A stretch of DNA of 64,000 nt from Acinetobacter sp. NIPH 2100 (GCF_000369805.1 NZ_KB850224.1:186001-250000), one strand, 5' to 3'. Shown: positions 19,811 to 29,165, counted from the first letter of the stretch. Numbers and translations are program-made. The notes: generated by a model from the letters alone, not told the origin.

Positions 19811-20455
19811 ATGACAAATGCACATGAGCCTCTGCCAACACCGAGTGATGACAGCTTGAAAAAAAAGCGTGGCCGTCCAAAGTGCTTTGACGAGCAACAG
19901 GCTTTGGAAAAAGCCATGTTGTTATTTTGGGAGCATGGTTATGAAGCCACATCGATCAGTGATTTAACGCAAGCGCTAGAGCTGACTGCACCGAGCTTAT
20001 ATAGTAGCTTTGGTGATAAAGCTGGGCTGTTTTATAAATGCATTGATTATTATTTGGCACATGAAGCTTGTCCGATTGTTCCTATTTTTTTAGAAGCCAA
20101 AACCGCTAAAGTTGCATTTGAGCTTTATTTATATGACAACGTTAAACGTTTGGCTCAACCCAATAAACCAGCAGGTTGTATGTTGGTTGTTGCGACCATG
20201 AGCTGTTCCGACAATGCACAGGCGGTACAACACAATATTCTGGAAAAACGTTTGCAGACCAAGCAAAAACTGTTTGAGCGTTTAGAGCAGGGAGTTACCA
20301 ACGGTGATTTGTCAGCAACAGCGCCTTTACAGGAAATGACAGACTTCTATGCAACGGTTGTACAGGGCCTGACTATCCAAGCACGAGATGGCGCAACAGT
20401 GGAACAATTGCACAAAGTGGTTGAGCATGCCATGCGAGCTTGGGAGTTGTTCTAG
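19811..20455 (+). CDS. TetR-family transcriptional regulator
   Basis: TetR/AcrR-type repressor. After a basic KKKRGRPKCFD stretch comes the N-terminal helix-turn-helix TSISDLTQALELTAPSLYSSFGDKAGLFYKC, the TetR_N signature. The C-terminal half is the ligand-binding, dimerising domain with MLVVATMSCSDNAQAV, as in the YxaF/AefR-like subgroup. In-frame ATGs at 19781 and 19790 would put the start inside the operator; I prefer 19811 (MTNAHEPLP), giving 214 residues, though no start has a clear ribosome binding site. It is divergent from MFS copy B, which it probably represses, and perhaps copy A as well. Confidence 0.87.
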   Translation: MTNAHEPLPTPSDDSLKKKRGRPKCFDEQQALEKAMLLFWEHGYEATSISDLTQALELTAPSLYSSFGDKAGLFYKCIDYYLAHEACPIVPIFLEAKTAKVAFELYLYDNVKRLAQPNKPAGCMLVVATMSCSDNAQAVQHNILEKRLQTKQKLFERLEQGVTNGDLSATAPLQEMTDFYATVVQGLTIQARDGATVEQLHKVVEHAMRAWELF

Positions 20456-20555
20456 ACTGTGATGTCGTGACTGCGATATAAATGTCTGAAATACGATATT
20501 TCAATTATTTTGGACATCTTTCACAATACTCACATTGCCGAGATAGAGTGAGAAA

Positions 20556-21479
20556 ATGATGGGTCAGTTGAGTAAGTACCAAAAATGGGCCTTCGTATTG
20601 CCCTTGATTGCGGTATTGATTTGGTCTTTGAATATTGCAGTGACACGCTATGTGGCGGACTACATTTCACCTGTCAGTATTAGTTTTTATCGTTGGTTGG
20701 TTGCCTTTCTTATTTTAACGCCGTTTATGTTGCCGAAAGTGTGGCAGCAGCGTGATTTGATTCGTCCATTCATTCCTAAATTAGCAGTACTCAGTGCTTT
20801 TGGGATGGTGTTGTACCAAGGTCTATCTTATACCGCTGCGCACTATACCACGGCGACCAATATGGGCATTGTGAATGCCTTTGTGCCAATTTTTACTATC
20901 TTTATTTCTTATTTTATTCTAAAAGATGCACCAAATCGCTTTGCTATTTTTGGCAGTTTATTATCCTTTGCTGGTTTGATTTATGTGATGAGTCAAGGCC
21001 ACCTGTCTAACCTATTTGATCAGGGTGGGCATTGGGGCGATGCGGTGATGGTATTGGCCGTTGGTTTCTATGCTTTTTATGGCGTGTTTTTGAAGAAATG
21101 GCAATTACAGCTTCCTTTAATGAGCAGCTTGTATGTACAAATCGGTTTTGCGTTGTTGTATCACGTCCCATTCTTACTTTGGTTTGGCCTAGATGGAATT
21201 AATGCACAGAATGCAGCAAGTGTTCTCTATGCAGGCATGTTCCCTTCGCTGATCGCGCCGTTATTGTGGATGGTGGCAGTACAGGCGATTGGCCCAAACC
21301 GAACCAGTATTTTTATGAACTTAATGCCTGTATTCACTGCGATTATTGCTAGTTTTTGGTTGTCAGAGCACTGGACCATTTACCACACTATTGGGGGTCT
21401 AATGATCCTGATGGGGATTATTATGGCGCAGAAGAAAATCGTTAAAGCATCAGCTCCACTGGCTGAGTCTGCATCTTAA
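20556..21479 (+). CDS. EamA/DMT-family transporter
   Basis: Drug/metabolite transporter with ten predicted membrane helices in two EamA repeats (about residues 12-145 and 160-290). The first repeat has VLIWSLNIAVTRYVADYISPVSISFYRWLVAF, and the second ends GPNRTSIFMNLMPVFTAIIASFWLSEHW, both characteristic of EamA. It is an inner-membrane exporter of unknown substrate. Length is 307 residues. Two ATGs in tandem (20556 and 20559) precede it. Monocistronic, 100 bases after tetR. Confidence 0.88.
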   Translation: MMGQLSKYQKWAFVLPLIAVLIWSLNIAVTRYVADYISPVSISFYRWLVAFLILTPFMLPKVWQQRDLIRPFIPKLAVLSAFGMVLYQGLSYTAAHYTTATNMGIVNAFVPIFTIFISYFILKDAPNRFAIFGSLLSFAGLIYVMSQGHLSNLFDQGGHWGDAVMVLAVGFYAFYGVFLKKWQLQLPLMSSLYVQIGFALLYHVPFLLWFGLDGINAQNAASVLYAGMFPSLIAPLLWMVAVQAIGPNRTSIFMNLMPVFTAIIASFWLSEHWTIYHTIGGLMILMGIIMAQKKIVKASAPLAESAS

Positions 21480-21680
21480 ATGTGAAAATGGGTGGTGTGT
21501 TTGTTCAAAATAACAACAAACGCACCAAAAATATTTTTTTATGACTGTGCTTTCTATATGATTTGCAAATATATTTTTAAGATTTACTAAATTTATGATC
21601 AAAAAAAAGCTGAATAAAAATATCAATATAATTTTATTGAAAATAAGCAAGTGACAAAATTGGTACGCTTTTCACACTTT

Positions 21681-21709
21681 TTGTTAGATAAATAATATAT
21701 TTGTATAAA
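21681..21709 (+). promoter_or_regulatory. Sigma70-like promoter of the candidate sRNA
   Basis: TTGTTA (21681-21686), 17-base spacer, and TATAAA (21704-21709). Transcription would begin near 21711-21717. Confidence 0.55.
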
Positions 21710-21710
21710 T

Positions 21711-21856
21711 GGGACGATTCCCTCATAATAGCAACCACAGCAAGATGATTCATTTTTAGAATGAATAAGTTGCTCACCAAATTTACGAACCCTCTGGATG
21801 TGATTATACACATCCTTTTTATGCTCAGTTATCCCTATATAACTGAGCTTTTTTTT
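21711..21856 (+). ncRNA. Candidate structured small RNA
   Basis: About 145 nt between a promoter-like sequence and a strong terminator, with no open frame of note. Visible helices: GGGA/TCCC (21711-21722), AGCAAC/GTTGCT (21730-21735 with 21769-21774) enclosing ATTCATT/AATGAAT (21748-21766), GGATGTG/CACATCC (21796-21815), and the terminator GCTCAGTTAT/ATAACTGAGC (21823-21848) with eight Ts. It could instead be the 3' UTR of the EamA gene. I do not recognise the family. Confidence 0.5.
21823..21856 (+). terminator. Rho-independent terminator
   Basis: A perfect 10-bp stem with a 6-base loop and an 8-T tail on the plus strand. It does not serve the minus-strand tsaC gene, whose side lacks a T-run. 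Confidence 0.85.
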
Positions 21857-21873
21857 GTCCGCTATTCACCTAA

Positions 21874-22443
21874 TTAGGCACGAACAACTTCACCTGTCAG
21901 TGCATTCAAAATGCGACTTGGTTCTCGGCTCAATCCTAAAGCACCTTCGAGATAATTTAATTTATTGTCAAAATAACCTTGAGCATCTTCTAGGCTATGG
22001 GCAGGGGTGAGACCTGCGGGGTTCGCACTGGTAGAGACGATGAAGCCACCAAATTGTTGGCAGAGTTGCATACACAGAGGGTGCATAGTCACTCGAACTG
22101 CAACCAAAGGATGCTGGCCTTTAATCCATGTTGGGATGTATTGATCAACAGGGAGTAACCAAGTGGTGGCCCGCTCTGTCGGAAGACGGTTTGACCAACT
22201 GGCGATGACTTGCTGACGCAGATCAGCGTTTAAGCTTTGCAGTAAATGTTCGACTTGATCTAAATGTCCTGCCAATAAAATCACCCCTTTTTCAACGGGA
22301 CGATGTTTTAGCTCTAAAATGTCTTGAAATGCTTGCTCATTAAATGGATCACAGCCTAATCCCCAGACGGCTTCTGTTGGATAAGCCAGAACTTGTCCTT
22401 GTTTTAAAAGTTGAGCTGCTTCAGAAATCGAGGAAGTAATCAT
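21874..22443 (-). CDS. tsaC: L-threonylcarbamoyladenylate synthase
   Basis: YrdC/Sua5-family enzyme that makes threonylcarbamoyl-AMP from threonine, bicarbonate and ATP, the first step of the t6A37 modification of ANN-decoding tRNAs. Signature elements are VLAYPTEAVWGLGCDP at the N-terminus and the GGFIVSTSANPAG segment. The length of 189 residues matches TsaC rather than the longer Sua5. The ATG at 22443 (MITSS) is preferred; 22452 (MHPM) is possible. It follows dprA by 36 bases on the same strand, a common gammaproteobacterial pairing. Confidence 0.93.
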   Translation of the reverse strand: MITSSISEAAQLLKQGQVLAYPTEAVWGLGCDPFNEQAFQDILELKHRPVEKGVILLAGHLDQVEHLLQSLNADLRQQVIASWSNRLPTERATTWLLPVDQYIPTWIKGQHPLVAVRVTMHPLCMQLCQQFGGFIVSTSANPAGLTPAHSLEDAQGYFDNKLNYLEGALGLSREPSRILNALTGEVVRA

Positions 22444-22479
22444 GGGATGCATGTGAAAACAAGAGAGGGTGTGACTAGT

Positions 22480-23610
22480 TTAATGCATTGGGCGGCAACG
22501 TAAATAGCGTCCTGCCTGTTGCATGCATAAACCGAGTAATTCTAACTCCATCAATTGTGCAGTCAGTTCTGCAATTGGCATCGGGTGACGTTGGATCAAC
22601 TGATCTAAGTCTTGTCCGACCCAATCTAAAACTTGATAAAGTGCAATCAGATGATTGGGCAGGCTTGGAGGGGAGGCGGGTGCTTGTTCGGTGGTGTGTT
22701 GCTGGGTTTGCCATTGCGTTGGTAATGCAAGATCTTCGATGACTTGTTCGGGATGATCGACCAGAATCGCACCTTCTCGAATCAGTTGATGACAGCCTTG
22801 ATGATGCTCACTATAAATATGTCCAGGAATTGCGAACACCATTTTACCTTGTGTTGCCGCTTCATTGGCGGTGATGAGAGAACCACTTTTGAGTGCTGCT
22901 TCTACCACTAAGACACCGAGACTAAGACCACTGACAATGCGATTCCGCCTTGGAAAATGTTGTTGTAAGGGCATCGTGGTGGGGAGAAACTCGGTGACAA
23001 TCGCACCAGATTGCACAATTTGTTGTGCCAGTTGAGTATGTTGTGATGGATAAACCGTATCCAAACCTGTACCCGTAACGGCAATTGTGCGCTGATGTGC
23101 CAATCCACCTTGATGTGCGGCTTGATCAATCCCATGTGCGAGTCCGCTACTAATATAAAAGCCTTTTTCACTTAGATAATAAGCAAAGTCATAGGCGACC
23201 TGCCGTCCATGTGGACTCGGTTTACGGCTGCCCACCATGGCAATTTGAGGTTGTAATAATGCCTGTGCCTGACCTTGTCCAAATAAAATCGGTGGACGAT
23301 CTACATAAGGCAGCAGTTGAGTCGGGTAACCAATATCATCAGGCGTTAAAATAAAGTCGCTATGTTTGCAAATCAAATGAATCTGTTGTTCAAACTGTTG
23401 TTGACCTTGCTGCGTTTGGAATTCTGCTAAACGTTTTAAATGATTGGCATGTAAGCCAAGTTGAGACCATTCAGAGAAACGCTGTGGTAGCGTCGCTTGT
23501 TCACAATTGCCAAAATGTTGCTGAATTTTGGCAAAACTTGAGAGTGAATGTTGAACCAAGTACCACACCAACACCGTGTGATAGTGATGAGGCGATAGCT
23601 GATTCAACAT
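22480..23610 (-). CDS. dprA: DNA-processing protein DprA
   Basis: Competence protein that loads RecA on incoming single-stranded DNA; consistent with the natural transformability of Acinetobacter. The Rossmann-like core has MVGSRKPSPHGRQVAYDFA, the SSGLAHGIDQAAHQG loop, FPRRNRIVSGLS and LKSGSLITANEAATQGK, all hallmarks of DprA. An N-terminal SAM-like region (about residues 1-75) and a C-terminal winged-helix-like DML1 region (about 310-376) flank it. Length is 376 residues. It starts 10 bases after the LysM gene and precedes tsaC. Confidence 0.95.
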   Translation of the reverse strand: MLNQLSPHHYHTVLVWYLVQHSLSSFAKIQQHFGNCEQATLPQRFSEWSQLGLHANHLKRLAEFQTQQGQQQFEQQIHLICKHSDFILTPDDIGYPTQLLPYVDRPPILFGQGQAQALLQPQIAMVGSRKPSPHGRQVAYDFAYYLSEKGFYISSGLAHGIDQAAHQGGLAHQRTIAVTGTGLDTVYPSQHTQLAQQIVQSGAIVTEFLPTTMPLQQHFPRRNRIVSGLSLGVLVVEAALKSGSLITANEAATQGKMVFAIPGHIYSEHHQGCHQLIREGAILVDHPEQVIEDLALPTQWQTQQHTTEQAPASPPSLPNHLIALYQVLDWVGQDLDQLIQRHPMPIAELTAQLMELELLGLCMQQAGRYLRCRPMH

Positions 23611-23620
23611 AGGTAATTAC

Positions 23621-24769
23621 TTAGTCATCAAGACGAGGTGGTTTAATATCTGAACCAATCTTGATTGGTAACTCGCTCTCGAGTACATAGGCATAGCTGA
23701 TTCGATCGAAACTCTTAAAGACCATGACGCTACCCAAATATTGCCCAGGTAGTTTTACTTGCTCTTTGGTCTTCGGATCTCGTACAACTTCGCCATCTTG
23801 GTAAATGCTGAACACTTGCCCCGTTTCTACACCATCGACAGTACCGCGATCCACAGTGACGACGCCATTTTTGGCCGCTGTACCAATCGATCCCATCACA
23901 CGAATGATTTTGCCACCGTCTTTCACTTGATTGGCATCAATTGGATAGAACAACGTCGGTAACATGGCATCTTGTTCAGCCATGACGCGATCGCCACGAC
24001 GAACTTCACCGTTATAACTATCTGTCAGCTCAACTGTAGTGATGTCATTTTCGTTACGAATCGCAACGCCTGACGCGACTTGGGTCAGTTCAACACCAAG
24101 AATCTGCTTTTTGCCATTTTCCACTACAACATAAGGTTCGCCTTCGCGGAATACGCCGTAACGTTGACCGTTTTCAAGTCCTTTACCGCGAACATAAACG
24201 CTTTGACCTTTACCTGCGAGTACGCGGTTATCTGCTGTACCCAAAATATAAGGGGTATTGGCAATCGCATCTGCTGGCAGAACTGAAGTACGTTCTAGCC
24301 ATTGTTGAATATGAGCCAATGGAATCACTGGAACACTATTATTCAATGCTTCGACGCGAACTTGCGGACGTAAGTTTGAAGTATTGCCTGTATAGCGGCG
24401 AATGATACCGTCACAGCCATCACCTTCATCTCTACCGATTAAAGGTTTGCCGTTCAAACTACAAAGCAGTAAGCGATCCCCTGGATAAATCCAATGCGGA
24501 TTTTTCACGTGTTTATTGCTTGCCCAAATTTCTGGCCAGCGCCAAGGCTTATTTAAAAACTTACCTGAAATATCCCAAAGCGTATCGCCTTTTTTCACCA
24601 CATAGACATGTGGTGCCCCCACTTTTACCGATGGTGGGCTGACATTCGGGCTTGCTGCATGAGCAAAATTCACGCTCATACCCAATCCCGCACAAATCGC
24701 AGCGGCAATCAGTTGTTTTTTTAACCCCAAGGCATGAAATGAGTGTATGCCGTTTAAAACCTTTTTCAT
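23621..24769 (-). CDS. LysM-domain envelope protein
   Basis: Secreted or periplasmic protein with a signal peptide (cleavage near NFAHA-AS) and an N-terminal LysM domain, [21 protein letters not shown], at about residues 55-100, which binds peptidoglycan. The remaining 260 residues are beta-rich with no catalytic motif that I recognise. Homologues of this long LysM protein sit upstream of dprA in many gammaproteobacteria. Two starts are possible (24775 and 24769); AGGA is better spaced for the second. Length is 382 residues. It is divergent from def. Confidence 0.88.
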   Translation of the reverse strand: MKKVLNGIHSFHALGLKKQLIAAAICAGLGMSVNFAHAASPNVSPPSVKVGAPHVYVVKKGDTLWDISGKFLNKPWRWPEIWASNKHVKNPHWIYPGDRLLLCSLNGKPLIGRDEGDGCDGIIRRYTGNTSNLRPQVRVEALNNSVPVIPLAHIQQWLERTSVLPADAIANTPYILGTADNRVLAGKGQSVYVRGKGLENGQRYGVFREGEPYVVVENGKKQILGVELTQVASGVAIRNENDITTVELTDSYNGEVRRGDRVMAEQDAMLPTLFYPIDANQVKDGGKIIRVMGSIGTAAKNGVVTVDRGTVDGVETGQVFSIYQDGEVVRDPKTKEQVKLPGQYLGSVMVFKSFDRISYAYVLESELPIKIGSDIKPPRLDD

Positions 24770-24893
24770 TATCATAATTCCTAAAAATTATGTGTGTAGT
24801 TGCGCTATAATAACGACTTTACACACAATTTTTTTTGATCAAGCATTCCCTTCAGTTGGTTTTCTGATCAATGGCTTAAGTGAGGACGACAGT

Positions 24894-25424
24894 ATGGCCT
24901 TATTACCTATTCTAAGTTTTCCTGATTCCCGCCTTCGTACCATTGCCAAGCCAGTCGAAGAAGTCACTGATGATATTCGTCAGCTTGCAGCAGATATGTT
25001 TGAAACCATGTACGAGGCACCGGGTATAGGTTTAGCGGCAACTCAGGTTGATCATCATATTCAGCTTATTGTTATGGACATCTCTGAAGAGAAAAACCAA
25101 CCGATGGTGTTCATTAACCCCAAAGTCACTCCACTGACCGAAGATACTCAGCCTTATGAAGAAGGCTGTCTCTCTGTGCCTCAAATATACGACAAAGTTG
25201 AGCGTCCGTCACGTGTAAAAATCGAGGCAATTAACCTTGAAGGTCAAGCATTTGTGTTAGAAGCTGACGAACTTCTCGCTGTTTGTATTCAACATGAAAT
25301 GGATCACTTAAATGGCAAGCTTTTTGTTGATTATTTATCGCCATTAAAGCGCCAACGTGCCCGTGAAAAAGTGGAAAAATTGGTTCGCCAACGCGAAAAA
25401 GAAAAAGTTGCAGTCAAACGTTAA
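24894..25424 (+). CDS. def: Peptide deformylase
   Basis: Metalloenzyme that removes the formyl group from nascent proteins. The three family motifs are visible: [10 protein letters not shown] (motif 1), EEGCLSVP (motif 2, with the metal-ligand Cys) and [12 protein letters not shown] (motif 3, HExxH). I chose the ATG at 24894 ([10 protein letters not shown]), which has GAGGACGAC upstream and gives the normal 176 residues; the upstream extension to 24747 overlaps the divergent gene's start. In many genomes fmt follows def, but here it does not. Confidence 0.97.
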   Translation: MALLPILSFPDSRLRTIAKPVEEVTDDIRQLAADMFETMYEAPGIGLAATQVDHHIQLIVMDISEEKNQPMVFINPKVTPLTEDTQPYEEGCLSVPQIYDKVERPSRVKIEAINLEGQAFVLEADELLAVCIQHEMDHLNGKLFVDYLSPLKRQRAREKVEKLVRQREKEKVAVKR

Positions 25425-25443
25425 GCTTTAAAATCATTTAAAG

Positions 25444-25881
25444 ATGTTTTCTTTGTTTCGTTGTGGCCTGCTACTTGCGTTAACCGCGGTCTGTTTACAG
25501 ATTGCGGTTTTCTTGCAGCCGTTACTACCGAAGCAATATCAAATCGCGCCTGTATGTGAAACGATTACTAAGGCCTTACTTTTGCCTCAAGCAGAAACAG
25601 CACATAGTCACTCGGCACACAGGTCGCAGCATCACAGCCATCAACTTGAACAAACGCAAGTTTCGATGCCGCAACATGACCATCACGATCTGAATCATCA
25701 ATGTCAGTACTGTACGGTCTATGCCAATCTGGTATTACCGCCTGAATTGGGTGTGAAAGAGGTTTTAGTTCGAATCCAAATCCGTTTGGTTGCTTATCAG
25801 CAAGCGTTTAAGCATGTTTATTTTGCACTACAGCGGCTGTTCTTATTACCTCAAGGGCGAGCCCCACCACTCTTTGCATAA
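25444..25881 (+). CDS. DUF2946-like His-rich protein
   Basis: Small membrane-associated protein of 145 residues: one N-terminal hydrophobic helix (about 6-28), then a loop dense in His (HSHSAHRSQHHSHQLEQ and MPQHDHHDLNHQCQYC) and a second hydrophobic stretch. This arrangement, with the closing HQCxYC motif, resembles DUF2946 proteins, which often neighbour copper genes. It directly precedes the TonB-dependent copper receptor (73-base gap), supporting a metal-binding role. The Met/His-rich loop is probably periplasmic. No function is established. Confidence 0.78.
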   Translation: MFSLFRCGLLLALTAVCLQIAVFLQPLLPKQYQIAPVCETITKALLLPQAETAHSHSAHRSQHHSHQLEQTQVSMPQHDHHDLNHQCQYCTVYANLVLPPELGVKEVLVRIQIRLVAYQQAFKHVYFALQRLFLLPQGRAPPLFA

Positions 25882-25954
25882 ATTAAAACGTCAATTTCAT
25901 TAGGGTTTTCAAAACTCTAGCTTAGTTTTACTTATGTTTTAAGAGAGACCAATC

Positions 25955-28042
25955 ATGGCTCAACCTAAATTTTTATTACAACCGCTCACGGTTGCGATCT
26001 TGGCTACCTCAAATACCGCAATGGCATGGGCAGAACCTGTTCAGCATGAGCAGACACATGTCTCACTTGCACCAATTGTTGTGACGGCACAACAACCCAA
26101 TGAGAACAATGGTTTGGTAGTGCAAGCGGATCCTAAACAACCGATCCAACCAGTCCCTGCAACCGATGGGGCAGATTACTTACAAAGTATTATGGGCTTT
26201 AATGCCATTAAAAATGGGGGAACCAATGGTGATGTCACGTTCCGCGGCATGTTTGGTTCACGCATTAAAATGCTGGTCGATGGTAGTGAAAACCTTGGGG
26301 CATGCCCATCTCGAATGGATGCGCCAACCTCATATATTCAGCCTGAAAGCTTTGACAAAATCACCGTGATAAAAGGGCCGCAAACGGTTCAATATGCAAC
26401 GCCAGGTTCTGCGGCAACGGTGATTTTTGAGCGTCAACCTGAGAACCTGAGCAAAGATCAGCCCTATCGAGGACAGGCCAGTGTGGTGATGGGCTCTTAT
26501 GGTCGTCTTGATCATAATGTTGAAGCAGCGGTGGGTGATGAAACTAAATATGCCCGTCTTAACGCCAATCGTTCAGAAGCGAATGATTATAAAGATGGCG
26601 ATGATCAATCTGTTCATTCGAATTGGAAACGCTGGAATGCTGACCTTGCTTTAGGTTGGAAGCCGACAGATGATTCATGGTTAGAACTGCGTGCAGGTAA
26701 AGGCGATGGTGAAGCCGCTTATGCAGGCCGAGGCATGGATGGTTCACAGTTTAAACGTGAAAGTTTAGGCCTACATGCTGAGCATAAAAACCTGACCGAT
26801 GTGATTAAGAAAGTCGAAGCACAGGTGGACTATAGCTATAACAATCACATCATGGATAATTTCCGTTTACGTACCCCGCCAATGACAACCATGAAGATGC
26901 ATGGAATGGACATGACGGTACCGAATAAAATGGAAATGGAAGTTGCTCGCCGTACCTTGAACACCCGTTTAGCTGTTACCACTGATTGGGACAAGTTCAG
27001 CGTCGTGTCTGGGGTTGATACCCAGCACAACAAGCATGGCGGCAATATGATCATGTATGCAATGCCAAGCATGAACTCACCATTTAGCAATGATCTCAAA
27101 TTCCAGTCTTATGGCGCGTTTAGTGAATGGACTTATAACACTGACGCGAATCAAAAATGGGTCGCTGGTGCGCGTGTGGATCAAGTCAAAATTGACAGTC
27201 TGGAAAATGGTAAAAATCGAAGTGATACCAACCCAAGCGGTTTTATCCGTATCGAAAAAACCTTACCTGAACATGGCTTAAAAACCTATGCAGGTCTGGG
27301 CTATGTGGAACGTACCCCAGATTTTTGGGAACTCTATAGCACATCAACCGATCATGGTGTGGGTTCAACCGATATGATGGGTAAAACTACCTATCGCATG
27401 ATTGATAATTTAGATAATCTGCAAAAAGAACGTACAGCTCAGCTAGACATGGGTTTTCAGGCTGAACATGGTGCATGGAGTACATGGGCATCTGCGTATG
27501 CAGGTTTAATCAAAGACTTTATTCTGCTGCAATACAATAGTTCAAGTGATCGGTCACCTTTGGCTCGTAATGTGGATGCAACTATTGCTGGTGCAGAAGC
27601 AGGTGTCGGTTATCAATTTACAGATCATCTCCAAGCAGATGTTTCAACCATGTATGCATGGGGTAAAAATACCTCAGATGGTCGTGCTTTACCGCAGATT
27701 GCACCGTTAGAAGGACGTATTAATCTCCGTTATGTCGAAGAAAAATATAGCTTGGGCTTATTGTGGCGTACGGTTGCAAAGCAAAATCGCGTCAGCCTGA
27801 ATGAAGGGAATGTGGTTGGCTATGATATGAACCAAAGCAAAGCATTTAATACGTTAGCATTGAATGGAACATACAAATTAACAGATGCCGTTGATGTTTC
27901 TGTTGGTGTCGATAATGTTTTGGATAAAACCTATACCGAGCATCTCAATAAAGCAGGGGCTTCGATGTTTGGTTATGGCGCCAGTGAGCAGTTCAATAAT
28001 ATTGGACGAAACTACTGGATGCGCATGAGCATGAAGTTCTAA
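25955..28042 (+). CDS. TonB-dependent copper receptor
   Basis: Outer-membrane receptor of the OprC/NosA type, thought to import copper. After a signal peptide (about 1-27) comes the TonB box-like LAPIVVTA, then a plug domain (about 60-165) with TDGADYLQSIMGF and the OprC-type CPSRMD motif (ENLGACPSRMDAPTSYIQP). The beta-barrel ends in aromatic RMSMKF as needed for BAM insertion. A Met-rich extracellular loop (MTTMKMHGMDMTVPNKMEM, about residue 310) could bind Cu. Length is 695 residues. It follows the His-rich DUF2946 gene, presumably as an operon. Confidence 0.92.
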   Translation: MAQPKFLLQPLTVAILATSNTAMAWAEPVQHEQTHVSLAPIVVTAQQPNENNGLVVQADPKQPIQPVPATDGADYLQSIMGFNAIKNGGTNGDVTFRGMFGSRIKMLVDGSENLGACPSRMDAPTSYIQPESFDKITVIKGPQTVQYATPGSAATVIFERQPENLSKDQPYRGQASVVMGSYGRLDHNVEAAVGDETKYARLNANRSEANDYKDGDDQSVHSNWKRWNADLALGWKPTDDSWLELRAGKGDGEAAYAGRGMDGSQFKRESLGLHAEHKNLTDVIKKVEAQVDYSYNNHIMDNFRLRTPPMTTMKMHGMDMTVPNKMEMEVARRTLNTRLAVTTDWDKFSVVSGVDTQHNKHGGNMIMYAMPSMNSPFSNDLKFQSYGAFSEWTYNTDANQKWVAGARVDQVKIDSLENGKNRSDTNPSGFIRIEKTLPEHGLKTYAGLGYVERTPDFWELYSTSTDHGVGSTDMMGKTTYRMIDNLDNLQKERTAQLDMGFQAEHGAWSTWASAYAGLIKDFILLQYNSSSDRSPLARNVDATIAGAEAGVGYQFTDHLQADVSTMYAWGKNTSDGRALPQIAPLEGRINLRYVEEKYSLGLLWRTVAKQNRVSLNEGNVVGYDMNQSKAFNTLALNGTYKLTDAVDVSVGVDNVLDKTYTEHLNKAGASMFGYGASEQFNNIGRNYWMRMSMKF

Positions 28043-28050
28043 GCGATAAA

Positions 28051-28078
28051 AAACAAGGTGGAAATGTCCACCTTGTTT
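28051..28078 (+). terminator. Hairpin after the copper receptor
   Basis: Perfect 12-bp stem AAACAAGGTGGA / TCCACCTTGTTT with an AATG loop. The stem's own AAA/TTT ends could act as a bidirectional terminator for the receptor and the convergent gene. Confidence 0.75.
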
Positions 28079-28088
28079 CATTTTGGGT

Positions 28089-28850
28089 TTAAGCCAAGCA
28101 GTCTTGTTTTGGCATTAAGCTATCGCAATACAACGGATTTAAAGCACATTGCAAATCATCAATCTGTTCTTGGGTCACATAGCCTTTGGCTTTTAAGTAT
28201 TCTGCTACGCGATCATCACGTAGACTCAAAAACGCCGCATCATATACGCCTAAATCGACAAATAAAGCGGCGGTTTCCAAGCTATTAAAGTGATCTAAAA
28301 ACACATCATTTTCATACATCAGGAAAATATGGGTGAGTACTGCATTGGCATCGACTTTTAAGCGCTGTGCCAATTGCTCAGGACGTGTTTTGATAAACAG
28401 TAAATCTGACAGTTCATCAAACTGGGTTTTATCCAATTGGTTTTCACCGCCTTTGGCATGTGCCAGCCATGCTTTGAAGACCAACACCGCACCACCACGT
28501 AACAGCATACTCCAGATTTGATGACGTGTTTCATGGTCAAGATGAGATGATTCTGTTTCGAGTGCTTCTAAAAAAGTCTCTTCTTGCTCTGCCAGTTTTT
28601 CAAATAAGCCAAGACCTTGTGGGTGATAAGCAGCAGGTGCAAACACATCAAAATTCAGTTGATTAAATACATTGAGTGCCAGCGGAACAGCAGCTTGGTA
28701 AAGCGTATTCAGTGCACGTAAATGTGTTTCATCCAGTTTGCTATGAAAGAAGATATTCTGCCAGTCCAATTCGGGTAAGAGGGCATTGGCGCTGTATTGG
28801 CGATAGAACTGTTGTGAGCTATGGTCTGTGGTGGGGTGACTGTTATTCAT
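28089..28850 (-). CDS. Hypothetical protein, mostly helical
   Basis: Not recognised. The 254 residues look soluble and alpha-helical, with no signal peptide or membrane segment and a short Cys cluster at the C-terminus (CALNPLYCDSLMPKQDC). I use the ATG at 28850 (MNNSHPTTD), preceded by AAGGACATTGATC; the ORF extends seven codons upstream. It is convergent with the copper receptor and separated from the sensor kinase by about 300 bases. The Cys cluster might be metal-binding, but nothing in the sequence proves this. Confidence 0.75.
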   Translation of the reverse strand: MNNSHPTTDHSSQQFYRQYSANALLPELDWQNIFFHSKLDETHLRALNTLYQAAVPLALNVFNQLNFDVFAPAAYHPQGLGLFEKLAEQEETFLEALETESSHLDHETRHQIWSMLLRGGAVLVFKAWLAHAKGGENQLDKTQFDELSDLLFIKTRPEQLAQRLKVDANAVLTHIFLMYENDVFLDHFNSLETAALFVDLGVYDAAFLSLRDDRVAEYLKAKGYVTQEQIDDLQCALNPLYCDSLMPKQDCLA

Positions 28851-29036
28851 GATCAATGTCCTTTTTGACAATTTGTGATGAGAAACCCAAAAGGAGTAGA
28901 TCTAGGTCTCTATTAACTTGATCAATTTATGCGGTATCAGGAAAACAAGTAGAATACGACTAAAGTTGTAGATGTGGTTTTTGGGGTAAAATTCAACAAT
29001 AAAAACAGGTGCTTAGTAAATTGTAAGTAAGTGTAC

Positions 29037-29066
29037 AAACGTTCACTAATGTAAGTGAACGTTTTT
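29037..29066 (+). terminator. Strong hairpin with T-run
   Basis: AAACGTTCACT / AGTGAACGTTT (11-bp perfect stem, 6-base loop) ending in TTTTT. It lies about 100 bases beyond the kinase stop and could end that transcript or an unannotated plus-strand RNA. Confidence 0.5.
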
Positions 29067-29165
29067 GCCATAGCCAAAAATCATTTGAGCACTTTGGTTA
29101 ATTTAGCAGCAAAAAAATAGCATTGTTTTGATCATTTTGGCCTATGTTGCAAAATATTTTGCTAG

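Larger units (their letters stand above)
21480..21873. other. 394-base gene-free region
   Basis: The left part (21480-21670) is AT-rich with nothing recognisable. The right part holds the candidate small RNA described separately, with its own promoter and terminator. Confidence 0.6.

Noticed and set aside
21711-21856. Candidate sRNA as a third CsrA-type RNA
   Set aside because: Only one GGATG is visible and it lies in a stem rather than a loop; no GacA-like box upstream.
29021-29038. TTGTAAGTAAGTGTACAA as another GacA box
   Set aside because: The half-sites do not keep TGTAAG-N6-CTTACA (right half reads TACAAA), and no GGA-hairpin RNA follows.
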